13,618 nucleotides of DNA from Pedobacter sp. UBA2067 (GTDB lineage: Bacteria > Bacteroidota > Bacteroidia > Sphingobacteriales > Sphingobacteriaceae): NCBI GenBank assembly GCA_002333205.1, contig DDAD01000157.1, positions 113,478-127,095 of the forward strand, read 5' to 3'. The position numbers were made by a program, and so were the translations under genes. Positions 1-6,604 of the stretch are shown here, piece by piece. The notes below the pieces were generated by a model that saw only the letters and a program-made list of their open reading frames with translations, was not told where the DNA came from and ran no database searches. Every line of letters begins with the position of its first letter. Positions within the stretch are counted from its first letter, which is position 1.

Positions 1-949
1 TCAGCGCATCAACATTAAATGCAGATGCAATTCTTTTTACTTGTTGCTCGTGCTCATTGCCTGAAAATAAGCGTGAAGCTTTTACTGGCTTGCCATGATA
101 ACCGATATACGCCAAGCAGTCATTCTCAAGCTCTTCGGCCGTTAAGGGCGAAGCGTTAAAAGGGTTCATACTGATGCACCAGGTACCGGTGCTCAGCAGA
201 ATAAAAGGTTCCGAGAAGCTCGCCTGGTAGGGAATCAATGCGGCGGAACTATCATGAAGTCCTGCACCAACGATGTAGCGTTTACCCATGAACGTGGTTT
301 CGATCACCTCATCAGACCGCATGATGGGCGGCAGTAGCTTGTCTAATTCTTCCTGAACCACCCAGTTGTGGTACTGCTGTTTCCGAAAATCCCAGAGCTG
401 GGTATGACAACCAATGCTGGTCATATCGGAATAGATCTTTCCTGAAATCAGATAACTCACATATTGGGGCAAATGCAGGGTATACCTGATCTCCTTGAAT
501 ACTTCAGGATGCTGGTACTTGATCCGGTATAGTTGCAATCCGGCATTTAGACTGCCAGATGCTGGCGAGGATGTTTCCAGCGCAATCTGCGTTTTGCCGC
601 CATATTGGTTATAAAACTGCTGTTCGAGTTCGGATGGGTAATCTTTCAGGTAATTGTACAGGGGAGTTAAAGGCTGACCGTTTTCATCCAGATACACCAG
701 GCTTGCACCGTAGGTAGAGAAATTAATCGCAACCAACTCATACTCTTCGTTCCGCAGCACTTCATTCAAGGACTCAAAAACCGAAATCCTGATACTATCC
801 AGGTTTTCACACACATCACCATCCTCATCCCGGGTTTCCAAAAAGCGTGCAGTTTTCTCGTAGACAATGCGATAGTGCTCATCGAACAGGAAAAGCTTCT
901 TGTTCGTTTTACCAACATCAAAAATTGCAATTACCCGTAAGCCCGCCAT
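1..949 (-). CDS. rhaB: FGGY-family carbohydrate kinase, probable L-rhamnulose kinase (3' end outside window)
   Basis: Reading from the ATG at 949-947 gives 316 codons with no stop, so the C-terminal part (FGGY kinases are usually about 450-500 residues) lies beyond position 1. The N-terminal phosphate loop is DVGKTNKK at residues 11-18. The second FGGY domain opens with GLHDSSAALIPY (residues 230-241), where D233 fits the catalytic base, followed by the nucleotide loop STGTW (253-257). The proposed reaction is ATP-dependent phosphorylation of L-rhamnulose to L-rhamnulose 1-phosphate in the cytoplasm. The family is clear from sequence; the substrate is inferred from position directly after the isomerase, in an operon with the aldolase. 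The start is one base after the isomerase stop (TAG-T-ATG), which suggests translational coupling. The motifs resemble an FGGY branch seen in Bacteroidota and alphaproteobacteria more than E. coli RhaB, so this may be a non-orthologous rhamnulokinase. Confidence 0.88.
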   Translation of the reverse strand, partial: MAGLRVIAIFDVGKTNKKLFLFDEHYRIVYEKTARFLETRDEDGDVCENLDSIRISVFESLNEVLRNEEYELVAINFSTYGASLVYLDENGQPLTPLYNYLKDYPSELEQQFYNQYGGKTQIALETSSPASGSLNAGLQLYRIKYQHPEVFKEIRYTLHLPQYVSYLISGKIYSDMTSIGCHTQLWDFRKQQYHNWVVQEELDKLLPPIMRSDEVIETTFMGKRYIVGAGLHDSSAALIPYQASFSEPFILLSTGTWCISMNPFNASPLTAEELENDCLAYIGYHGKPVKASRLFSGNEHEQQVKRIASAFNVDAL

Positions 950-950
950 A

Positions 951-2225
951 CTATAAACCTGTTGCTACTGTAACCGCACCTCTCTTCCGGATCAGCTCAT
1001 TTCGAACCTGCAGATCCCGGTAAACCTTCAACGGTTCTAAAGCACCTCCGGCACGCCGTCTTGCTTCAGCGACCAGCGGACGGACATCCGTTCTGAATAC
1101 CGTTTGCAGCAGCTCCTGTGCAGTAACCGTATCATTCTCCATCTGTGCTTTTTGTAGTGCCTGCCGATCCACCAGGAGCGCCTGCGCATAGGCGATCATG
1201 ATGGCTTCCACAGATTGTAGTAGATCTTCCAATGGATCTTTAACGTTGTGCGAAGCATCGATCATCCAGCCCAGATCCGTGTTATGGTTCATACCTCTGG
1301 CATCCATACCTTCCACCAGTTCATTGAAGATCAGGAACAGCTGGTAGGGTTTTATGCTGCCTGTGGTCAGGTCGTCGTCTCCATACTTGGAATCGTTAAA
1401 GTGGAAACCGCCGAGTTTACCTTCCATCAGTAACAAGGCCACGATCTGTTCTATGTTGGCATTCGGCAGGTGGTGGCCCAAATCGACCAGCGTAAAGGCC
1501 TGTGGTCCGAGTTTACTTACATAAAGTAAGGATTGCCCCCAATCACCAACGGTTGTGGAGTAGAAGTTGGGTTCAAAAGCTTTGTACTCCAGGAAAAGTT
1601 TCCAATTAGCGGGTAATGCCGCATAGATCTCCTGAAGGCTTTCCAGCGTATTTTCAAAGGCTCGTCTGAAGTTCAGCTGGCCCGGAAAAGAAGAACCATC
1701 GGACAGCCAGACGGTCAGCGATTCTGAGCCCAGTTCAACACCGTGCCTGATGACTTCAATATTGTGTTCAATCGCCTGCTTGCGTACGCTCTTGTCTACA
1801 TGTTGCAGTGAACCGAATTTGTAGCTTAGCCCCTGTCCTTTCTGATCCTGAAAAGTATTGGAATTCATGGCATCAAAGCGAAGGCCCTGCTGTGCAGCAA
1901 GTGTTATGATCTCCTGGTAGTTCTTTGGGATATCCCATGGGATATGCAGCGAGATGGCTCCACTGGAACGATTAAGCTGATGCAACAGGCCGATATCTTC
2001 AATCTTTTCTTCCAGACTGCCAGGCTCACCGCCACCGGAAAAGCGACCAAAGCGGGTGCCTCCTGTGCCTAATGCCCAGCTTGGAATAGCAACCTGAAAA
2101 TCGATAAGCTTCTGAATAATCGCTTCTACATCCTGAAGCTCTGTTGCCAGGAATTCAAAACGCTTCTCATGTTTGCTAAGCGCATCACCATTTATTTGTT
2201 CGATTTGATATTTTTCAATAGTCAT
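951..2225 (-). CDS. rhaI: L-rhamnose isomerase, Pseudomonas/Rhizobium type (TIM barrel, metal dependent)
   Basis: This 424-residue cytoplasmic enzyme should interconvert L-rhamnose and L-rhamnulose, the first catabolic step. It is a xylose-isomerase-like TIM barrel. Probable metal-binding residues appear in order: E213 in FLEYK, D248 and H251 in LVDLGHH, H275 in GGFHFND, D283 and D285 in YGDDD, and D323 in MIDASHN. From memory, this pattern and its spacing match the Pseudomonas stutzeri isomerase (E219, D254, H257, H281, D289, D291, D327) with a near-constant offset of six. The length (about 425-430) also fits that type; E. coli RhaA is a different, slightly shorter-motif branch. The ATG at 2225-2223 is the only good start, 25 bp after the aldolase/dehydrogenase stop. 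The P. stutzeri-type enzyme is known for broad aldose/ketose specificity, so activity on other sugars is possible. The neighbouring kinase and aldolase genes make rhamnose the natural substrate. Confidence 0.93.
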   Translation of the reverse strand: MTIEKYQIEQINGDALSKHEKRFEFLATELQDVEAIIQKLIDFQVAIPSWALGTGGTRFGRFSGGGEPGSLEEKIEDIGLLHQLNRSSGAISLHIPWDIPKNYQEIITLAAQQGLRFDAMNSNTFQDQKGQGLSYKFGSLQHVDKSVRKQAIEHNIEVIRHGVELGSESLTVWLSDGSSFPGQLNFRRAFENTLESLQEIYAALPANWKLFLEYKAFEPNFYSTTVGDWGQSLLYVSKLGPQAFTLVDLGHHLPNANIEQIVALLLMEGKLGGFHFNDSKYGDDDLTTGSIKPYQLFLIFNELVEGMDARGMNHNTDLGWMIDASHNVKDPLEDLLQSVEAIMIAYAQALLVDRQALQKAQMENDTVTAQELLQTVFRTDVRPLVAEARRRAGGALEPLKVYRDLQVRNELIRKRGAVTVATGL

Positions 2226-2250
2226 AACTTCATGGTTTAAGGTTGATGAT

Positions 2251-4383
2251 CTATCTTAAAAAGGCATTGGCGATACCGCCATCCACATTCAAGACATTTC
2301 CGGTTGATTTATTCAGCAGTCCGCCTACAAAGACGAAACATGCATTGGCGATATCTAAAGGTAGGATGATCTCGTTTAAAAGGGTTCTTTTTGCATAATA
2401 AGCGGGCAACTCCGCTACGGTAATGCCGTAAGCTTTAGCACGGCCCTCCGCCCAACCACCGGCCCAGATGTTACTGTCAGAAATCACCGCATCGGGGTTT
2501 ACAACATTCACACGGATATGGTCTGAACCAAGTTCAGCAGCATTTAACCTGCTTAGGTGCAACTGTGCTGCCTTTGCAGAGCCATAGCCCGCATTATTCG
2601 GCCCGGAAAAAAGAGCGTTCTTGCTTACAATATTGATGATATCGCCACCCAGCGCCTGCTTCTTCATAATGCCGATAGCAGCCTGCGTGATCTTAAATTG
2701 TCCATGTACCAACACATCGTATAACAGTTCCCAATCGTGGTCAGTATGTTCTTCAATCGACTTCGAGATGGAGAGTCCTGCATTATTTACCACCAGATCT
2801 ATACCTCCAAAACATAGGGCTGCCATTTGCATGGCTTCCTTGATCTGCTTATTCCGGGTAACATCAAGCAATATTGCGGTGAAGGCATCTTTACCATAAA
2901 GCGTCTGAAATTCTGTGGATGTTTCCGCAAGCCTTTCTGCATTCATGTCGTTCAAAACGACAACAGCGCCTTCTTCAATAAATTTCTTTGCGACGGCTTT
3001 GCCAATTCCACCAGCACTGCCCGTGATTAATGCCACCCGTCCTGACAAGGGTTTCGGCTTTGGCATACGTTGCAGTTTAGCTTCCTCCAAAAGCCAGTAT
3101 TCTATATTGAATGCTTCCTGTCTTGGCAGGGAGGTATAGGAAGATATCGCCTCGGCACCTTTCATCACGTTTATGGCATTGATGTAAAACTCCGCAGCAA
3201 CTCTGGCCGTTTGCTTATCCTTCGAAAAGGAGAATAGACCCACGCCAGGATAAAGAATGATTACCGGATTACGATCCCTTATGGCCGGGCTGTTTTCATG
3301 CTTGCAGCTTTCATAGTACTCCTGGTACATCTGCCGGTAGACGCCAAATGCAGGTTCAAGAACAGCTTTTATTGCACCAGCATCTGAAAAATCTTGCTCC
3401 GGTGGTAGTTCAAGCACCAGCGGGCTGATTTTAGTCCGCAGGAAGTGATCGGGACAGCTGGTTCCCAGAGGTGCCAGACGCTCCAGATCATTGGAATTGA
3501 TAAATTCAAGTACCCGGGCATCATCGGTAAAATGTCCGATCATCATCCGCTCACTGGAACAGAAGCCACGTAGAATCGGTGCCAATGCTGCTGCCTGCGC
3601 TTTACGCTGTTCAGCTTCCAGACCTTCAAGCCTTTGTCCGCCGAAGATGGGTCCTTTTTTACCGTAGTTTTCTTCCAGGTAAGCCGCACAAATTTCAATG
3701 ACTTCCAGGGTGTTCACATAACTTTCATAAGCCGTATCCCCCCAGGTAAACAGTCCATGGGAGCCCAACATAATGCCCCGGATACCCGGATTCCGATCCA
3801 GGCATGCTTTCAGCTCCAGACCAAGTTCGAATCCCGGACGCCTCCAGTCTACCCAGCCAATCTTTCCATCAAACAGCTCCTGCGTAATGCGTTCGCCATC
3901 TTCAGCTGCCGCAATCGCGATGGCAGCGTCTGGATGCAGGTGATCAATATGTTTAAAGGGAAGAAATCCATGCAATGGCGTATCAATTGAAGGTGCCTTG
4001 GAAGAAAGATCGTAGATGCAGTGGTTGAATAACTCAACCATTTCATCTTCGTGCTCCGGGCCGCGGTAAACATTGGTCAAGCTGCGCAGGCGATCAACAT
4101 AGAGCGCTGCCAGCCCGCTTTTCTTCAGCGTACCAATATCCCCTCCCGAGCCTTTAATCCACATCACCTCCGTTTCTGCACCACTGAGCGGATCTTTAGC
4201 AAGCACTTTACATGAGGTATTCCCACCTCCATAGTTCGTTAAACGGAGGTCAGCACCAAGCAGGTTTGAGCGATAAATCAGTAGGCCTACTTCATCACCT
4301 GCATATCTTTCGGCCGCTGTCTCATCCCATAAATAACTTACGTGTTTAAATTTGTTGGTATCTACAGACATATTATTGTTCAT
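2251..4383 (-). CDS. rhaEW: bifunctional L-rhamnulose-1-phosphate aldolase / L-lactaldehyde dehydrogenase (class II aldolase-SDR fusion)
   Basis: A 710-residue fusion. The N-terminal half (about 20-430) is a class II aldolase/adducin domain; H148 and H150 (in HIDHLHP) with H209 (in GSHGLFTWG) are the likely zinc ligands. It should cleave L-rhamnulose 1-phosphate to dihydroxyacetone phosphate and L-lactaldehyde. The C-terminal part (about 446-710) is a short-chain dehydrogenase: TGSAGGIG nucleotide loop at 454-461, NNAG at 533-536, catalytic S587, Y600 and K604 (YGSAK). The pair corresponds to the family annotated as RhaD/alcohol dehydrogenase, and to Bacillus subtilis RhaEW, where the dehydrogenase makes L-lactate. 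Direction of the redox step is inferred. The frame is open up to a TTG at 4419, but that overlaps rhaT. The ATG at 4383-4381 lies 7 bp after the rhaT stop and is preferred; an ATG at 4371, giving MSVDTNKF, is equally possible. Confidence 0.94.
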   Translation of the reverse strand: MNNNMSVDTNKFKHVSYLWDETAAERYAGDEVGLLIYRSNLLGADLRLTNYGGGNTSCKVLAKDPLSGAETEVMWIKGSGGDIGTLKKSGLAALYVDRLRSLTNVYRGPEHEDEMVELFNHCIYDLSSKAPSIDTPLHGFLPFKHIDHLHPDAAIAIAAAEDGERITQELFDGKIGWVDWRRPGFELGLELKACLDRNPGIRGIMLGSHGLFTWGDTAYESYVNTLEVIEICAAYLEENYGKKGPIFGGQRLEGLEAEQRKAQAAALAPILRGFCSSERMMIGHFTDDARVLEFINSNDLERLAPLGTSCPDHFLRTKISPLVLELPPEQDFSDAGAIKAVLEPAFGVYRQMYQEYYESCKHENSPAIRDRNPVIILYPGVGLFSFSKDKQTARVAAEFYINAINVMKGAEAISSYTSLPRQEAFNIEYWLLEEAKLQRMPKPKPLSGRVALITGSAGGIGKAVAKKFIEEGAVVVLNDMNAERLAETSTEFQTLYGKDAFTAILLDVTRNKQIKEAMQMAALCFGGIDLVVNNAGLSISKSIEEHTDHDWELLYDVLVHGQFKITQAAIGIMKKQALGGDIINIVSKNALFSGPNNAGYGSAKAAQLHLSRLNAAELGSDHIRVNVVNPDAVISDSNIWAGGWAEGRAKAYGITVAELPAYYAKRTLLNEIILPLDIANACFVFVGGLLNKSTGNVLNVDGGIANAFLR

Positions 4384-4390
4384 TAAATAA

Positions 4391-5467
4391 CTATTTGAGT
4401 GAATTCCCGTAACCCACAATCAGGATGGACAGAATGATAAACAAAATGCCTGTGATGACCGTGAAATACGTCTTCCGGGTTACGCCTTTCCATTCCTTTA
4501 AAACCAGTCCCCATACGTTTGCAATCAGTATGATAAAAGCCATATGCAGGATCCATGAGCTGGCACCATTTCCGAGCCTGCTTTCGCCCATTCCATAGAA
4601 GAAGAACTGTAGAAACCAGGTGGTACCGGCTAGAGCCGAAAAGACATAGTTTTTCAGGAGCGGCGTTTCTGAATTAACATAATCACCGAAGGTTTTGTTC
4701 CTGATATTGAGTGCCATACACCAGAGGAAATTCGTAGTTAGACCACCCAGCAAAATGACTACATAGGAAACATTATTTTGAAACAGAAACTCACCTTGTT
4801 CGGGATTTGCGGCCTTCCAGGCAACATTCGCAGTATCGGCCATGTCTTTTCCGGCATCAATACCGAAAGCCATACAGGCACTCAGCACGCCGGAAACCAC
4901 CGAAACAAAAAGACCCAGGCCGATCTTAAATTCTGTACTTTCCAGCACATGACCTTTATTGCTCAGGTCCCGTTCCTTCATTAAACCTGCTTTACCACAA
5001 ATCACAATGCCAAGCACACAGATCAATATACCAAACAGCACCCATTGTCCCCAGCTATTGCTGATCAAATCCGAAAATGAGTCCTTACCTGCTTTTGGAT
5101 TAAAATTGTAGTAGATAGAGGGAATCAAGGCACCAAAAACGGAGCACAAGCCTAAGATGATTGAACTGCCAAGAGAAACACCTAAATAACGCACCCCTAA
5201 ACCGTAGGTCAATCCGCCAATACCCCAAAGCACCCCGAAGAAATAAGTAAGACCCAGGATACCGCCATCGGTAGCTGCAATGATATCTGTAAAACCAGGA
5301 ATGGTTAGGTAAGCTGCAAGCGGTGGCACGATCAGCCATGAAAACAAACCGCCAATTATCCAATAACTTTCCCAGGCCCAGCCTTTAACTTTCTTATAGG
5401 GAATGTAAAAACTGCCGGAAGCAAAACCTCCAATGAAATGGAATAAGACACCAAAAAATGCTCCCAT
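4391..5467 (-). CDS. rhaT: L-rhamnose/H+ symporter RhaT (inner membrane)
   Basis: A 358-residue membrane protein with about ten hydrophobic segments (near residues 4-22, 35-53, 70-86, 95-115, 141-160, 182-202, 232-255, 272-291, 305-323 and 334-353), close to the 344 residues of E. coli RhaT. Signature stretches match that protein: YIPYKKVKGWAWES (21-34), WGIGGLTYGLGVRYLG (81-96), WFLQFFFYGMGESR (284-297) and a SW-LHM segment leading to GLVLKEW (320-326). It belongs to the drug/metabolite transporter superfamily and should import L-rhamnose with protons. The ATG at 5467-5465 begins directly at the first membrane segment. It is the first catabolic gene after the regulator, and the 89-bp gap in front of it is the most promoter-like spacer in the operon. 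The downstream aldolase gene starts a few bases after its TAG stop. Confidence 0.96.
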   Translation of the reverse strand: MGAFFGVLFHFIGGFASGSFYIPYKKVKGWAWESYWIIGGLFSWLIVPPLAAYLTIPGFTDIIAATDGGILGLTYFFGVLWGIGGLTYGLGVRYLGVSLGSSIILGLCSVFGALIPSIYYNFNPKAGKDSFSDLISNSWGQWVLFGILICVLGIVICGKAGLMKERDLSNKGHVLESTEFKIGLGLFVSVVSGVLSACMAFGIDAGKDMADTANVAWKAANPEQGEFLFQNNVSYVVILLGGLTTNFLWCMALNIRNKTFGDYVNSETPLLKNYVFSALAGTTWFLQFFFYGMGESRLGNGASSWILHMAFIILIANVWGLVLKEWKGVTRKTYFTVITGILFIILSILIVGYGNSLK

Positions 5468-5556
5468 GTATAAATATTTGATTAGAATTCGTTTGTAAGC
5501 ACAAATTAATAAAGCAACGTTAATGAACTGTCATGCACCATCATGCATGGTGGACT
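5468..5556 (-). promoter_or_regulatory. candidate operator/promoter region upstream of rhaT
   Basis: This 89-bp gap between the regulator stop and rhaT is A/T-rich near rhaT and holds a repeat cluster near the regulator end. TCATGCA occurs twice on the plus strand (5531-5537 and 5541-5547), exactly 10 bp apart. Overlapping them is a perfect inverted repeat, CACCAT (5536-5541) and ATGGTG (5547-5552), around 5 bp. Downstream, toward rhaT, TTAATTTG (minus strand, 5509-5502) matches the Bacteroidota -7 consensus TAnnTTTG at 7 of 8 positions, 35 bp before the rhaT ATG; the matching -33 TTG is weak. A reasonable reading is a regulator-controlled internal promoter for rhaT and the catabolic genes. 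The repeats are seen directly; their role is inferred. Confidence 0.4.
5536..5552. repeat. inverted repeat CACCAT-N5-ATGGTG, candidate GntR operator
   Basis: A perfect 6-bp inverted repeat with a 5-bp centre (CATGC) lies 69-85 bp upstream of the rhaT start and 4 bp beyond the regulator stop. It overlaps two direct TCATGCA copies spaced by about one helical turn. A dyad of this size fits a dimeric helix-turn-helix repressor. A short hairpin at the end of the regulator mRNA is the alternative, but it has no T-tract after it and the stem is short. Confidence 0.4.
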
Positions 5557-6588
5557 TTACAGGGAAGGTCTTAACGTTAGGCTGAATGGAGCCTCCTGAT
5601 CCTGTCGCCGCTGACTCTTGATGATCTCTGCAGCGAGCGTTCCCATCAATTGAAAATCCGTAGATATTGTGGTAATACCGTTCAGCAGGAACTTCTTCAG
5701 CGGTGTTTCATTGTAGGATATTACGCCTACATCCGATCCAAGCTGCAGCCCTTGTGAGATAATTTTCTCAATAAGTACCACCAGGTCATCTTCCATCAGG
5801 TTGATGTACACCTCTCCTTCACCAATCGGCTCATTTTTAATGTCATGCACAATATGGTGCCCAAAGGCATACTGCTGGCAGAACAACCTAAAGCCATTCA
5901 TAATCTCCTGCGGGAAATAGCTTCGCTTCGGAAAGATTAACTTCAAGGTATGGTATTTTGCCAGCGCTTCTTTGGCTTGGGTTAGCGCATTGTAGATGTC
6001 TTTCTCAAAGTTTTCATAAATCGCCGAATAGTTGCCACACACACCTGCAACCTTCTTATCGATCAGAATAAGTTTCTCTTTAGGAAGCGTGTTGATGATC
6101 TCTGCCGCAGCATCACCGCCTTCAACAAAATGCGGAATGATCACATAATGACTATAATCCGTCCGGCGGTTCTGGATCAGCTTTTTGAAGATTGCGAAAT
6201 CATTATTATAAACATAAAAGTGTATCACCGCTTCCTCCCCTAATGCAGCTACGAAAGAGTCGAAAATGATTTTCTTATGCACGGAGAGCTTATTAAACAG
6301 CAGAAAGATCTTGATCTTCTTTTTAAAATCTGTCTGCCCGATATAGTAACCTTTGCCAGGTACAGACACGATCACACCTTTTTTCTTCAGGTACTTATAT
6401 CCTTTCTCTGCCGTGTCCCGGGAGATCTCCAGAATATAACTCAACTCGTTGATGGAAGGCAGCACATCGTTCTTCTGCAGTTTTCCATCTTCAATAGCTT
6501 CAATGATCGAGTCACTTAACTGCAGGTATTTAGGTGTGGCAGAATACTCATCGATATGGATTAAATTAAAAAAGTCAACTGTTTTCAT
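5557..6588 (-). CDS. GntR-family transcriptional regulator with LacI/periplasmic-binding-like sensor domain, probable rhamnose regulator
   Basis: A 343-residue cytoplasmic regulator. Residues about 17-84 form a GntR winged helix: PKYLQLSDSIIEAI, then LPSINELSYILEISRDTAEK (43-62, the helix-turn-helix) and GVIVSVPGKGYYIG (71-84, the wing). Residues about 90-325 resemble a LacI/GalR-type periplasmic-binding fold, with SDVGVISYNETPLKKFL (285-301) and an ISTDFQLMGTLAAEII stretch (308-323) of the kind seen at the end of that domain. The arrangement is the same as in B. subtilis AraR. It sits 16 bp after the compact GH78 gene and just before rhaT, so control of this operon by rhamnose or a rhamnose intermediate is the natural inference, possibly including its own gene. 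The ATG at 6588-6586 has a weak AAAGGG upstream. Family assignment is firm; effector and mode (repressor or activator) are not visible. Functionally it would be a RhaR, unrelated to E. coli AraC-type RhaR. Confidence 0.88.
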   Translation of the reverse strand: MKTVDFFNLIHIDEYSATPKYLQLSDSIIEAIEDGKLQKNDVLPSINELSYILEISRDTAEKGYKYLKKKGVIVSVPGKGYYIGQTDFKKKIKIFLLFNKLSVHKKIIFDSFVAALGEEAVIHFYVYNNDFAIFKKLIQNRRTDYSHYVIIPHFVEGGDAAAEIINTLPKEKLILIDKKVAGVCGNYSAIYENFEKDIYNALTQAKEALAKYHTLKLIFPKRSYFPQEIMNGFRLFCQQYAFGHHIVHDIKNEPIGEGEVYINLMEDDLVVLIEKIISQGLQLGSDVGVISYNETPLKKFLLNGITTISTDFQLMGTLAAEIIKSQRRQDQEAPFSLTLRPSL

Positions 6589-6604
6589 CTTTAAACCCTT
6601 TATG

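Noticed and set aside
2223..2233. A three-codon mini-frame (ATG AAG TTA TGA) whose stop overlaps the isomerase ATG
   Set aside because: It could occur by chance in a 25-bp gap and there is nothing to support a leader-peptide role.
4384..4419. An N-terminal extension of the aldolase-dehydrogenase by 12 residues, starting at a TTG at 4419-4417
   Set aside because: It would lie inside the rhaT coding end, uses TTG, and adds residues without homology; ATGs at 4383 and 4371 are better placed after the rhaT stop.
5506..5534. An E. coli-like promoter before rhaT (ATGACA, 17 bp, TATTAA on the minus strand)
   Set aside because: The organism appears to be Bacteroidota, whose main sigma factor uses a different consensus; the TAnnTTTG-like element at 5509-5502 is the better candidate.
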